Shown: positions 1 through 8,868, numbered from the stretch's first letter. The stretch is 64,000 nt of DNA from Rhodoferax sp. U2-2l (GCF_020594515.1 NZ_JAJCTH010000002.1:62001-126000), one strand, 5' to 3'. Program-made: numbers and translations. Notes: generated from the letters alone by a model not told the origin.

Positions 1-80
1 AGCGAGACGCCCTTGAGCACCTCCACCGCGCCGAAACGCTTGTGCACATCGCGCGCACGGATCATCAGGCTATTCGTCAT
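1..80 (-). CDS. Amino-acid ABC transporter ATP-binding subunit (5' end only)
   Basis: Only the first 26 or so codons are inside the window. They read M-T-N-S-L-M-I-R-A-R-D-V-H-K-R-F-G and continue into 'VEVLKGVS', the usual start of GlnQ/HisP-type ATPases that energise polar amino-acid importers. The start codon overlaps the end of the permease gene by 11 bases, which suggests translational coupling. With the permease and binding protein upstream it completes a three-gene importer. Walker motifs lie outside the window, so the call rests on the N-terminus and gene order. Confidence 0.8.
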   Translation of the reverse strand, partial: MTNSLMIRARDVHKRFGAVEVLKGVS

Positions 81-723
81 AAACCGCGTATTTCTTTTCC
101 AGGCGCTGGAACCCGTAGGTCAGAACCAGGGTCATGATCAGGTAAAAAGCCGCCGCCACCACAAATGGCGAGGTGGTGAAGTCGCGCTGCACAATGCCGC
201 GCGCAGCGCGCAGCAAGTCGTTCATGGCCAGCACGTAAATCAGCGAGGTGTCTTTCACCAGCGTGATGGTCTCGTTGCTCATCGGCGGCAGGATGCGCTT
301 GATCACCTGCGGTAGCACGATGCGGCGCATGGTCTGCGGGTAGCTCAAACCCAGCACCTTGGCGCCTTCGTACTGGCCGCGGTCGATCGACTGGATGCCG
401 GCGCGGAAGATCTCGGCAAAGTAGGCTGAATAGTTCAGCACAAAGGCCAGAATGGCCGACGGAAAATCCGGCAGCCGGACACCGATGATCGGGATGAACG
501 GCAGGGCAAAGTAGATGAACAGCATCTGCAGCATCAGCGGCGTGCCGCGCATCAGCCAGATGTAGCCGTTCACCAAGCCACCCAAAAATTTGAAACGGGA
601 GATGCGGACCAGCGCCAGCCCCAGCCCCAGCGGCACGGCCAGTACCAGCGTGATCAGGAAAACCTGCAGTGTGACCGCGCTGCCCTGCAACAGGGGCGGC
701 AAGATGGTGGCGATGTAATCCAT
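70..723 (-). CDS. Amino-acid ABC transporter permease (HisM/GlnP type)
   Basis: A 217-residue inner-membrane permease of the polar amino-acid uptake family. Visible features are an N-terminal 'GSAVTLQVFLITLVLAVPLG' membrane segment, further hydrophobic helices, and the cytoplasmic EAA loop near residues 125-150 ('YEGAKVLGLSYPQTMRRIVLP'-like, contacting the ATPase). I start at the ATG giving M-D-Y-I-A; an upstream TTG would add 12 residues and is less likely. It lies between the binding-protein gene and the ATPase gene, all on the minus strand. Substrate cannot be told from sequence; glutamine or glutamate are common in this family. Confidence 0.88.
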   Translation of the reverse strand: MDYIATILPPLLQGSAVTLQVFLITLVLAVPLGLGLALVRISRFKFLGGLVNGYIWLMRGTPLMLQMLFIYFALPFIPIIGVRLPDFPSAILAFVLNYSAYFAEIFRAGIQSIDRGQYEGAKVLGLSYPQTMRRIVLPQVIKRILPPMSNETITLVKDTSLIYVLAMNDLLRAARGIVQRDFTTSPFVVAAAFYLIMTLVLTYGFQRLEKKYAVYDE

Positions 724-810
724 GGGGAAAGTGTCAGAGCCTCTGAAGGCAACATCCAACCGGGCAACTTGGGCGTGTCAATGTGAAGGTCATCGGTTGT
801 TTTGGACGGG

Positions 811-884
811 CTGTCATGCCGGGCTTTGACCCGGCATCCATGCTTTCGGGGTCATGGATGGCGGGCCGGAGCCCGCCATGACAG
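811..884. repeat. Dispersed-type inverted repeat with nested hairpins
   Basis: A left arm (811-843) starting CTGTCATGCCGGGC is mirrored by a right arm (852-884) ending GCCCGCCATGACAG. Each arm is itself a small hairpin (GCCGGG...CCCGGC and GGCGGGC...GCCCGCC). It lies between the permease and the substrate-binding protein gene, in transcribed spacer. This sequence type is familiar as an intergenic repeat in many proteobacterial genomes. It could form a strong mRNA structure affecting the ratio of binding protein to permease. Confidence 0.75.
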
Positions 885-900
885 CCGGTGGGGCGTCAGC

Positions 901-1701
901 TTATTTCTTGACGATGTCGCTGCCAAACCACTGGGTGGAGATTTTCGCGGCGGTGCCGTCGGCCTTCATGTCGTCGAGCGCCTTGTCGAGCTTGGCGGCC
1001 AGTTCGGTGTCGCCCTTGCGGGTGCCCACGCCATAGTCTTCGGTGCCGAAGTTTTCTTCCAGCACGCGGTATTCGCCGGGCTTCTTGCCGGTGTAATAGC
1101 GGCCCACGATTTCATCGACCACCAGCGCATCCAGGCGGCCTGCGGACAGGTCCATCAGCGCGGTCACGTTGTCGGCAAACTTCTTGAGTTCCTTGATCGA
1201 CTTGGCGGTGGCTTCGTCTTTTTGCACCGCGTCCACCGCGCTGCTGCCGTCTTGCACACCGACCACCTTGCCCGCCAGCGCCGCCTTGTTGGTGATGGGC
1301 GACTTGTCGGTCACCACCACAATCTGGTGGTTTTCCAGGTAAGGCTTGGTGAACAGGATGTTGGCCTTGCGCTCTTCGGTGATCGTCAGACCGTTCCACA
1401 ACACGTCAATGCGGTTGCCGTTGAGCTCGGACTCCTTGGCGCTCCAGTCGATCGGCTTGAAGGTGACTTCCACGCCCAGGCGCTTGCCCACTTCTTTGGC
1501 CAGGTCGATGTCAAAGCCGACCAGCTCGTTTTTTTCATCGCGAAAACCCATCGGCGGGAAGTTGTCGTCCAGGCCAATCACGATGGCTTTGGCTGCCACC
1601 GGTGCTGGGGCCGCGACCACCGGCTCTTCTTTTTTGCCACAGCCTGCCAGCACCATCGCTGCCATCAGCCCTGCCACCGTCCATAAAACACGCTTTTTCA
1701 T
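901..1701 (-). CDS. Amino-acid ABC transporter substrate-binding lipoprotein
   Basis: A 266-residue periplasmic binding protein of the SBP_bac_3 family. The start at M-K-K-R-V-L-W gives a lipoprotein signal peptide ending in the lipobox L-A-G-C, followed by a charged and Ala/Pro-rich linker. The mature part opens with 'IVIGLDDNFPPMGFRDEKN' and 'LVGFDIDLAKEVGKRLGVEV', diagnostic for polar amino-acid binding proteins. It is the first gene of the importer operon; 177 bases with a structured repeat separate it from the permease. An in-frame upstream start would add nine residues that do not fit a signal peptide. Confidence 0.9.
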   Translation of the reverse strand: MKKRVLWTVAGLMAAMVLAGCGKKEEPVVAAPAPVAAKAIVIGLDDNFPPMGFRDEKNELVGFDIDLAKEVGKRLGVEVTFKPIDWSAKESELNGNRIDVLWNGLTITEERKANILFTKPYLENHQIVVVTDKSPITNKAALAGKVVGVQDGSSAVDAVQKDEATAKSIKELKKFADNVTALMDLSAGRLDALVVDEIVGRYYTGKKPGEYRVLEENFGTEDYGVGTRKGDTELAAKLDKALDDMKADGTAAKISTQWFGSDIVKK

Positions 1702-1814
1702 TGCTTCGTCCAGAGTTGTGAAAAGCATGAATTATCGGTGCGTTGACAGGCCGCCAAAGTGGTGTAGATTGACACCCTTGATCCCCGCCAAAAGGCTTCA
1801 CCGGAGTCACCCCC

Positions 1815-2471
1815 GTGCATGACCAACCCAACCGTCAGTTGGCGCTTGACCAATACCGGCTGCGCGCCCGGTTCTACGATGCGGAACTGGCCGCCTTTGA
1901 GCCGGTTCGGCGCCGGGCGATTGCGTGTCTGGCGCTGCAGCCTGGCGACACCGTGCTGGATGTGGGTTGCGGCACCGGCTTGAGTTTTGAGCTGCTGCAA
2001 CACGGCGTTGGGCAGCAGGGGCAGCTGGTGGGCATCGAGCAGTCGCCCGACATGTTGCACCTTGCGCAGCAACGTGTCTTGCAACACCAGTGGCGCAACG
2101 TGACACTGCTGAATGCACCGGTCAAGTCCGCCACCCTCATCGGCCAGGCGGATGCGGCCCTGTTTCATTTCACCCACGACATCCTTCGCCAGCCCGCCGA
2201 GATTCGGCATGTGCTGGCCCACCTCAAGCCTGGCGCCCGCTTGGTGGCGGCCGGTCTGCAGTGGAGCGCGCCGTGGAACTGGCCCACCAATTGGCTGGTG
2301 CTGATGGCGGCGTTGTACTCAACCACCTCGCTGGAGGGGTTGGCGCAGCCCTGGAGTCACCTGACCGAACTGGTGGGCGAGATGCGGCAAGTGCCGTCAC
2401 CGATGCCTGGAGTTTTTATCGTGAGTGGCCATTTTTTACCTAAAGGAAGTGAGGTTGTTGATCATGTCTGA
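1815..2471 (+). CDS. Class I SAM-dependent methyltransferase
   Basis: A 218-residue Rossmann-fold methyltransferase. Motif I is 'VLDVGCGTGLSFELL' near residues 51-65, followed by an acidic ribose-binding position in 'LVGIEQSPDML'. The start is GTG with GGAG eight bases upstream. Its last eight bases overlap the phaC start, so the two genes are likely translated as one unit. Acceptor substrate is unknown; the family includes ubiquinone/phospholipid and small-molecule methylases. The link to PHA synthesis is positional only. Confidence 0.82.
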   Translation: MHDQPNRQLALDQYRLRARFYDAELAAFEPVRRRAIACLALQPGDTVLDVGCGTGLSFELLQHGVGQQGQLVGIEQSPDMLHLAQQRVLQHQWRNVTLLNAPVKSATLIGQADAALFHFTHDILRQPAEIRHVLAHLKPGARLVAAGLQWSAPWNWPTNWLVLMAALYSTTSLEGLAQPWSHLTELVGEMRQVPSPMPGVFIVSGHFLPKGSEVVDHV

Positions 2472-4212
2472 GCGTTCAAATTCGGGTGGCACCGAGACTC
2501 TGCCCCAAGCTGTCACCCCCCTGCAGGCCGCGGTTTCGGCCTTCAGAAAGTCGATTGACCCCTACAGCATGATGACCTCGCAGCTCGACGCCCAGCTGGC
2601 CTGGCTCAAGCACCCGCAGGATGTGATGCGCGCGGCTGACGAATTCACCGCCGACATGATGGCGCTGTACACCCATGCTGTGCGCCGTACGCTGGGTCTG
2701 CCCGCCGACGAGGTGTACGTCTCCAACCCGGCAGACGCCCGTTTTGCCGCCCCGGTCTGGACCGAATCCGCCCCGTGGGACATTCTGAAAGAGTGGTACC
2801 TGACGGTCAGCAGCCGGATGCAAAAGTTGTCGCTGGAAGCACCAGGTTTGTCTGAGCATGAGCGCCATCGTGCCGCTTTCTGGCAGCGCAACTTCCTCAA
2901 CATGCTGGCCCCCAACAACTTCTTCTGGCTTAACCCGCAGGCCATTGATCAGTACACCAAGACCCAGGGCGAGAGTCTGCGCAAGGGCTTGAAGAACTTT
3001 GCCCGCGATGTCGAGGCCAAAAACATCCTGATGGTCGAACCCGATGCGTTCACCGTTGGCAAAGACCTGGGCACCACCCCTGGCAAGGTGATATTTCGCA
3101 ACCGCCTGGTGGAGCTGATTCATTACGCACCCACCACCGACCAGGTGCGCGCCATGCCGATCCTGATCGTCACCCCCTGGATCAACAAGTTTTACATCCT
3201 GGACCTGACCGAGAAAAAGAGCCTGGTCAAATATTTGACCGACCAGGGCTTTTCGGTCTTTATCTCCAGCTGGAAGAACCCGCCGCAAGAGATGCACGAT
3301 GTGCGTTTTGACGACTATTTGACGGAAGGTGTCAGTGAACTGGTGCGGGTCACCACCGAGTTTTGCAAGGTGCCGCAACTGCACCTGGTGGGTTATTGCA
3401 TTGGCGGCACGCTGGCGGCCACCTACATGGCCTGGGCCAACAAGCGCTACGGGGCCGACAAATCACCGGTCGCCCACTGGACGTTGTTCACCAGCCTGAC
3501 CGACTTTTCGCAGCCCGGCGAGATCAACATCTTCATCGACGAAGCCTGCCTGGACGCGCTCGACGAGTTGATGGCCAAAAAAGGCTATCTGGACGGCAAC
3601 GAGATGGCGGCGTCTTTCCGCCTGCTGCGCTCCAACAGCCTGATCTGGAACTACTGGGTCAGCAGCTACCTGCTGGGCGAGAAGCTGCCGCCGTTTGACG
3701 TGTTGTTCTGGAACGTGGACGCCACCCGCATGCCGCAGGCCATGCATTCGTATTACCTGCGCCAGATGTACCTGCACAACAACCTGATCAAACCCGATGC
3801 CCTGACCATCGGCGGCGAGTCGATCGACCTGGGCCGCATCCATCAGCCGCTGTACGCGGTGACGGCGGAAGAAGACCACATCGCGCCCTGGAAGTCCTGC
3901 TACCAGGTTCGCCAATATGTACACCCGGATGCACCGGTGCGATTTGTGCGTTCCACCTCGGGCCACATCCTGGGCATCGTCAACCCGCCGGTGAACCCGC
4001 CCAAGCGGGCTTACTGGGTGGCTGAGCCCACGCACCTTGAGGACGCCGAGCAATGGCTGGCCCGGGCCGACAAAAAACCCGGCACCTGGTGGGATGACTG
4101 GGCGACTTGGCTGCATCAGCGCACCGGTGAGATGGTCAAGGCCTACGCCACCACCAGCCGCAAATACCCGGCACTGGCCGACGCCCCCGGCACCTACGTC
4201 ATGGAGAAATAG
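2464..4212 (+). CDS. phaC: Class I poly(3-hydroxyalkanoate) synthase
   Basis: Polymerises (R)-3-hydroxyacyl-CoA into polyhydroxyalkanoate on the surface of storage granules. The 582-residue length and N-terminal domain fit class I enzymes such as that of Cupriavidus. The alpha/beta-hydrolase catalytic triad is visible: Cys312 in the lipase-like box G-Y-C-I-G-G, Asp471 in 'AEEDHIAPW' and His501 in 'TSGHILGIVNPP'. The chosen ATG gives M-S-E-R-S-N and has AAGGAAG upstream; it overlaps the methyltransferase end by eight bases. No phaA, phaB or phasin gene follows, so the rest of the pathway must lie elsewhere. With the glycogen locus this points to a carbon-storing lifestyle. Confidence 0.96.
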   Translation: MSERSNSGGTETLPQAVTPLQAAVSAFRKSIDPYSMMTSQLDAQLAWLKHPQDVMRAADEFTADMMALYTHAVRRTLGLPADEVYVSNPADARFAAPVWTESAPWDILKEWYLTVSSRMQKLSLEAPGLSEHERHRAAFWQRNFLNMLAPNNFFWLNPQAIDQYTKTQGESLRKGLKNFARDVEAKNILMVEPDAFTVGKDLGTTPGKVIFRNRLVELIHYAPTTDQVRAMPILIVTPWINKFYILDLTEKKSLVKYLTDQGFSVFISSWKNPPQEMHDVRFDDYLTEGVSELVRVTTEFCKVPQLHLVGYCIGGTLAATYMAWANKRYGADKSPVAHWTLFTSLTDFSQPGEINIFIDEACLDALDELMAKKGYLDGNEMAASFRLLRSNSLIWNYWVSSYLLGEKLPPFDVLFWNVDATRMPQAMHSYYLRQMYLHNNLIKPDALTIGGESIDLGRIHQPLYAVTAEEDHIAPWKSCYQVRQYVHPDAPVRFVRSTSGHILGIVNPPVNPPKRAYWVAEPTHLEDAEQWLARADKKPGTWWDDWATWLHQRTGEMVKAYATTSRKYPALADAPGTYVMEK

Positions 4213-4265
4213 CCAGAGGGCCACGGCGTCGCCGCTATCATCCGGCGTGACTAGGTGACCGACTG

Positions 4266-5546
4266 ATGCAGATTCCCCCTGATTTCCCTCCGACCCAAGC
4301 CGTCTGGCGCCCGCTGCCGGGCCCCGCTCCCCACCGCGACCTGTGCACCGATTGCGGCATTTCACGCTCCAGCGCGCCCAAGCGTTGTGGCGAAGCCTGC
4401 CAATTCATCCAGCCCGACTATCCCGCACTGGAGGCGCGTGTGCATGGGCGTGTGCGTGACCCGCAACAAGGTGATGAGCTTTATTTTGGGGTGCACCAGC
4501 GCATGTTGCGTGCGGCCTTGCAACCGGCCTCACCCGGCGCCCAGTGGACCGGTATCACCACCCGGCTGGCCCAGCGCCTGCTGGAAACCGGCGCGGTGGA
4601 CGCGGTGCTGACCATGGCGCCGGATCCGAACGACCGCTGGCGCCCGGTGCCCGTGCTGGTGACCAAGCCTGAAGGCATGGCGCAGTGCCGCGGCATGCGC
4701 ATGGGTTATGCGCCGCTGCTGGCGCTGCTGGAGCCCGCGCTGCAACAAGGTTACAAACGCCTGGCCGTCATCGGCATCCCGTGCCAGGTGTACGCGCTGC
4801 GGGCGTTGGAAGAACAGTTGGGGCTGGAGCGCCTGTATGTGATTGGCACGCCGTGCTCCGACAACACCACCACCGAGCGTTTTCACGAATTTCTGGCGCT
4901 GGTGGCCGCCCAGACGAATGACAAGCCGGAAGACATCACCTACCTGGAGTTTTTGGCCGACTACCACGTGGAGCTGCGTTACCAAGATGGCCGCCACCGC
5001 AAGGTGCCGTTTTTGATGCTGCCGCTGTCCGACTTGCCGCGCGACTTTTTCCCGCTGACCTGTCGCACCTGTGTCGACTACACCAACGCGCTGGCCGATA
5101 TGACCGTGGGCTACATGGGCGGCGAAGGCCAGCAGTGGCTGCTGGTGCGCAACGCGCGTGGTGAAGAACTGCTGAAGCTACTGGGTGACGACGTCAAGGT
5201 GAGCGCACCGGGCAGTGCCGGCAAGCGCCAGGGCCCGGTCAAGGGTTTTCTGGCCAACACCGAGCGGGCTGCCGGTGGCTTGCCGCTGCGCCGCATGCCG
5301 CAGTGGTTGCGCCCGGTGGTGGGCTGGCTGATGCCTCGGGTGGGGCCGCGCGGGCTGGAGTTTGCCCGGGCGCGGCTGGAGATGAAAGCGGTGGAGACCA
5401 TCATCCACCTGCGCCGCGAAGAGCCGCGCCGCCTCAAGTCGATGGTTCCGGCCCATGTGTGGGCGCTGGTCAAGCCGTACGGCATGACACCGGCCCCACA
5501 AGAGCTGCCGTCTCAGGCCGCCACGGCGGCCAAAAACTTGTCCTGA
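4266..5546 (+). CDS. FrhB/BciB-like iron-sulfur flavoprotein reductase
   Basis: A 426-residue protein of the coenzyme F420 hydrogenase beta-subunit superfamily. Cysteines cluster at the N-terminus ('CTDCGISRSS', then C-G-E-A-C) and again in 'CRTCVDYTNALADMTVGYMG', which together can hold iron-sulfur clusters. Among characterised members the second motif is most like BciB (8-vinyl reductase of chlorophyll synthesis) and 7-hydroxymethyl-chlorophyll a reductase, but I see no photosynthesis gene here. The gene follows phaC by 53 bases and its last 34 bases overlap the convergent hydrolase gene. The substrate is unassigned. Confidence 0.65.
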   Translation: MQIPPDFPPTQAVWRPLPGPAPHRDLCTDCGISRSSAPKRCGEACQFIQPDYPALEARVHGRVRDPQQGDELYFGVHQRMLRAALQPASPGAQWTGITTRLAQRLLETGAVDAVLTMAPDPNDRWRPVPVLVTKPEGMAQCRGMRMGYAPLLALLEPALQQGYKRLAVIGIPCQVYALRALEEQLGLERLYVIGTPCSDNTTTERFHEFLALVAAQTNDKPEDITYLEFLADYHVELRYQDGRHRKVPFLMLPLSDLPRDFFPLTCRTCVDYTNALADMTVGYMGGEGQQWLLVRNARGEELLKLLGDDVKVSAPGSAGKRQGPVKGFLANTERAAGGLPLRRMPQWLRPVVGWLMPRVGPRGLEFARARLEMKAVETIIHLRREEPRRLKSMVPAHVWALVKPYGMTPAPQELPSQAATAAKNLS

Positions 5547-6403
5547 ATCGCGACGTACGCCTGCGGCACCTCAAAGTAAGGCATGGCCCCGGTGGGCAAC
5601 ACCTGCACCTGCCAGTTGGGCTGGCCGCTGACGATGCTCAACATCTTGTAGTCGGTGAAGTCGCCGCGTACACCGTGCACCACCAGGGTGGGCAGGGTGA
5701 CTTGTCGGTAAATGGTGTGGATGTCGGCGCTGAACAGGATGCCACTCAGGAAAGCCAGCGGCGCACATTCGGCGTTGGGTTGCCGCGCGCTCAGGCAGTT
5801 GTAGGCCCACAAGGTCTCGTCAATCGTTTTGGCGCCCCAGGTTTTTTCCAGAAAATAGCGGATCACCCCCGGGCGGGTCAGTTGCCTGAACAGAAAACCG
5901 CCCCAGCCCGGGCCGCGCAGAAATTTGTCAAGACCAGGCATGTAACGCGTTTGCCCAGGGGCCTCTTGCAAGACCTGCCCGCCCCGAAAACCGGTTGGGC
6001 TGACCAGGGTCAAGCTTTTAAACAGGCCCGGGTTCTCCACCGCCGCACGCGCCAGGAACTCGCAGGACAGCGACACCGCCACCGCATCCACCGGCGCGCC
6101 ACCGTGCTTGGCTTGCAGCCAGCGGGCGGCTTTCACAATCGCGTCGGTCATCACGCGCACGGTGTAGGGCCGGTTGGCGCGGGTTGACAGGCCATAACCC
6201 GGCAGGTCCAGCGCCGCCACGCTGCGGCTGGTGCGGTAATGCTCAAACAGCGGCCACACCTCGGCGGCAGACGCCACGGCGTTGATGCTGTGCACCAGCA
6301 GCAGGGGGGCACCGGTGCCCCCGCTGTAAACGGCCAGCTGGCCGCCATCATGGGGAAGGGTCGACAGGGCGCCGTCAAGGGCTTGTGGCAGGGGGGTGTT
6401 CAT
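5513..6403 (-). CDS. Alpha/beta-hydrolase fold protein with degraded catalytic site
   Basis: A 296-residue alpha/beta-hydrolase. The 'LLLVHSINAVASAAEVWPLF' strand-loop takes the oxyanion-hole position, and 'LDLPGYGLS' follows. The nucleophile elbow, normally G-x-S-x-G, reads V-S-L-S-C. The segment that normally carries the catalytic histidine (G-H-x-x-x-x-E) reads G-A-M-P-Y-F-E, with alanine in place of histidine. The fold is therefore clear but hydrolase activity is doubtful; it may be a non-catalytic binding protein. It converges with the BciB-like gene and overlaps it by 34 bases. Function unknown. Confidence 0.75.
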   Translation of the reverse strand: MNTPLPQALDGALSTLPHDGGQLAVYSGGTGAPLLLVHSINAVASAAEVWPLFEHYRTSRSVAALDLPGYGLSTRANRPYTVRVMTDAIVKAARWLQAKHGGAPVDAVAVSLSCEFLARAAVENPGLFKSLTLVSPTGFRGGQVLQEAPGQTRYMPGLDKFLRGPGWGGFLFRQLTRPGVIRYFLEKTWGAKTIDETLWAYNCLSARQPNAECAPLAFLSGILFSADIHTIYRQVTLPTLVVHGVRGDFTDYKMLSIVSGQPNWQVQVLPTGAMPYFEVPQAYVAIQDKFLAAVAA

Positions 6404-6564
6404 GGAGATCGGGTCCGGGCGTGAAGATGGGCGCCATCTTACGCGTCGATTTTTTTATCAAAAGACCAAATATTTTTAAATAGGCCTTAATTACCCTTCA
6501 TTTCTGCCGTTAACAACTTACGAACGGAGGAAAGACCCAGACCAGTTCTGTCGCCTGAAACACC

Positions 6565-7065
6565 ATGTCACAACCATCCATTGATCGAATCCAGGGCGTG
6601 CGGCCTGTTGCCGCCGAGGCCGCTGCGTTGGCAACAGGCCGGGTGGTGCCCGTGGTGCCGGTCAATCCACCCCAGCGGGTCGAAGCGCCTGCCGAGGTGC
6701 AGCCCAGCGTGATCAACAAGATCAACACGGGTGACAAGCCCAATGCGGGTGAGGGTGTTTACAGCAGCGTGGCCGACCCGGTGCGCCAAACCCCCGAAGA
6801 AGCCGCCCCCAAAGACTGGACCATCAAACGCCCGGTGCCTGAAAAGGCGGAAGAGCCGCCGCCTGAGCCTTTGTCCAAAATGTTGATGGACCACATCAAG
6901 TCCTTATGGCTGGCCAGCGCCAGTGCGGTGCAGGTGCAAGAGCAGGTCAAAAACCAGGTGGACCCCACCAAACCGGTGACCAACACCAATACCGGTGTCA
7001 TCGCCACCGAGGTCTACACCTACTCCCCCACCAAAATCAACAAGACCGACAAGACCCAGACCTGA
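6565..7065 (+). CDS. Proline-rich hypothetical protein
   Basis: A 166-residue protein I do not recognise. It has no signal peptide or membrane helix. Residues 25-45 are rich in Val and Pro, residues 75-105 in Pro, Glu and Lys, and the C-terminus is rich in Thr, Asn and Lys ('TNTNTGVIATEVYTYSP'). One amphipathic stretch near residues 103-120 ('LSKMLMDHIKSLWLASASAV') may be the only folded part. A GGAGG element at 6525-6530 lies far upstream of the ATG. The AT-rich stretch at 6440-6490 probably contains its promoter. It ends three bases before the convergent ABC transporter gene. Confidence 0.6.
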   Translation: MSQPSIDRIQGVRPVAAEAAALATGRVVPVVPVNPPQRVEAPAEVQPSVINKINTGDKPNAGEGVYSSVADPVRQTPEEAAPKDWTIKRPVPEKAEEPPPEPLSKMLMDHIKSLWLASASAVQVQEQVKNQVDPTKPVTNTNTGVIATEVYTYSPTKINKTDKTQT

Positions 7066-7068
7066 GTG

Positions 7069-8868
7069 TCAGGCGCCTTGCTGCCCTACCGCGCTGTTGC
7101 GCAGCGCAAACCGCGCCGGTGTGTCCTGCGGCAACTTCTCCAGTGTCCACTGTTGCGTGTGAAACTCAGCCACACTGGGCTTGTGCGCGATTGAGATCAG
7201 AGCGCCTTGCGCTTGTTGCACATGGTTCAACAGGGTTTGATAGATCGATTGCTCGGCCGCTTCATCGAGCGCGCTGGTGGCCTCGTCGGCAAACACCCAG
7301 CGCGGCTTCTTCAGCAGCACACGCGCCACAGCCAGGCGCTGTTGCTCACCGCCCGAGAGCGTCTGACCCCAGGCGCCGGGCTCGTCAAGCCGATCCACCA
7401 GGCCCGGCAGCAGGGCGCGGCGCAAGGCGTCCTGCAACTCGGTATCGCTGTACAGCGTGGCCTCTTGGGGGTAGGCCAGTGCGTTGCGCAGCGGTCCGTT
7501 CGGAAAATACGGCCGCTGCGGGATGAACATGCTGTTGGCTGGCCGCGCCACGTGGCCACTGGCAAACGGCCAGATGCCCGCCAGCGCCCGAAACAACGTT
7601 GACTTGCCCGCACCGGATGGTCCGCGCAACAAGATGCGGTCACCAGCCTGCGCGTGGAGGCTGGCCTGGTGCAGCAGTACCGCGCCGTTGGGCAGTTCCA
7701 GATGCAGGTCTTGGCTGGAAAGTGCTTCCGAATCCGTCGCTTCTGGCCCTTTTCCTTGATGGGCCAGCGCCTGAAATGAGGCTTCAAAACTGGTGAGCCG
7801 GTCGGTGGTGGCGCGCCACGTCGCCAGGCTGCTGTAGTTGTCCACAAACCAGCTCAAGGCGCCTTGCACCTGGCCAAAGGCGCTGGCGATCTGCATCAGC
7901 TCACCGAGTTGGATGGCGCCGCTGAAAAAGCGCGGTGCCGCCACCACAAACGGAAACACCACCGCCGCCTGGCCAAAAAAGCTGGTGAACCACACCAGCC
8001 GCTTTTGCGCCCGGATCAGGTCGAGATAATTGCCCAGCACCAGGCCAAAACGCTGGTCGAGCTGACCGCGCTCCACCGCTTCGCCGCGGTCCAGCGCGAT
8101 GGCTTCGCTGTATTCACGCACCCGAACCATGTGGTGGCGAAAGTCGGCCTCGCGGCGTTGCTGCTCAAAGTTCAGCGCAATCTGCGGGCGGCCAATGTAG
8201 TGGGTCAGCACGCTGCCGGCCAGGCAGTACAGCACCGCCATCCACACCATGAAGCCGGGAATGTTGTACGCCGAGCCACCCAGGCTGAAGGCAAATCCAC
8301 CCGACAGGCCCCACAAGATGCCGACAAAGCTGACCAGCGTCACCACCGCGTTGAGCAGCCCCATGGTGAGCGACACGGTGTAGCTGGTGAACTGGTTGAT
8401 GTCGTCCTGAATGCGCTGGTCGGGGTTGTCCGGGTTGTGGCCGCTGGTGTTGGGCGCGGCGGCAAAACGCGTCAGCTCCATCTTGTAAAAAGCGTGGTTG
8501 GCGAGCCAGCGCGTCAGGTAGTGGCTGGTCATCCAGGCGCGCCAGCGCACCTCCAGCAGCTGGGTCAGGTAAAACTTGTAGACCGCCAGCACGATGAAGA
8601 TGCCCGCCAGCCAGGCAAAGCGGCCCAGTTGCTGCCAGAACACGTCCGCGTTTTTCTCTTGCAGCGCGTCGTAAAACAGCTTGTTCCAGTCGTTGAACAG
8701 CACCGCCATGTACACCAGCGCCAGATTCAGCGCCACGATGGCTGCCAGCAGGCCGCGCGCTTGCCATTTCTGCTCAGAGACAAAGTACGGTTGGGTCAGC
8801 GCCCAGGCCCGGCTGGTGAAGGTTCTGAAGGCGGTGTACTTTTGGGTCAAGGTCATGGCGGGGTTCAT
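7069..8868 (-). CDS. SbmA/BacA-like ABC transporter, fused membrane and ATPase domains
   Basis: A 599-residue half-transporter of the YddA/SbmA-BacA type: a membrane domain (about residues 20-330) and an ATPase domain (about 380-590). Walker A is 'GPSGAGKST', the signature is 'LSGGEQQRLAVARVL' and Walker B is 'WVFADEATSALDE'. Relatives move peptides, bleomycin-like compounds, cobalamin or very-long-chain lipids; the substrate here is unknown. The start overlaps the stop of the upstream 5'-nucleotidase gene as ATGA, so the two are co-translated. A nucleotide-type or peptide antibiotic substrate would be consistent with that pairing but is inference. Confidence 0.85.
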   Translation of the reverse strand: MNPAMTLTQKYTAFRTFTSRAWALTQPYFVSEQKWQARGLLAAIVALNLALVYMAVLFNDWNKLFYDALQEKNADVFWQQLGRFAWLAGIFIVLAVYKFYLTQLLEVRWRAWMTSHYLTRWLANHAFYKMELTRFAAAPNTSGHNPDNPDQRIQDDINQFTSYTVSLTMGLLNAVVTLVSFVGILWGLSGGFAFSLGGSAYNIPGFMVWMAVLYCLAGSVLTHYIGRPQIALNFEQQRREADFRHHMVRVREYSEAIALDRGEAVERGQLDQRFGLVLGNYLDLIRAQKRLVWFTSFFGQAAVVFPFVVAAPRFFSGAIQLGELMQIASAFGQVQGALSWFVDNYSSLATWRATTDRLTSFEASFQALAHQGKGPEATDSEALSSQDLHLELPNGAVLLHQASLHAQAGDRILLRGPSGAGKSTLFRALAGIWPFASGHVARPANSMFIPQRPYFPNGPLRNALAYPQEATLYSDTELQDALRRALLPGLVDRLDEPGAWGQTLSGGEQQRLAVARVLLKKPRWVFADEATSALDEAAEQSIYQTLLNHVQQAQGALISIAHKPSVAEFHTQQWTLEKLPQDTPARFALRNSAVGQQGA

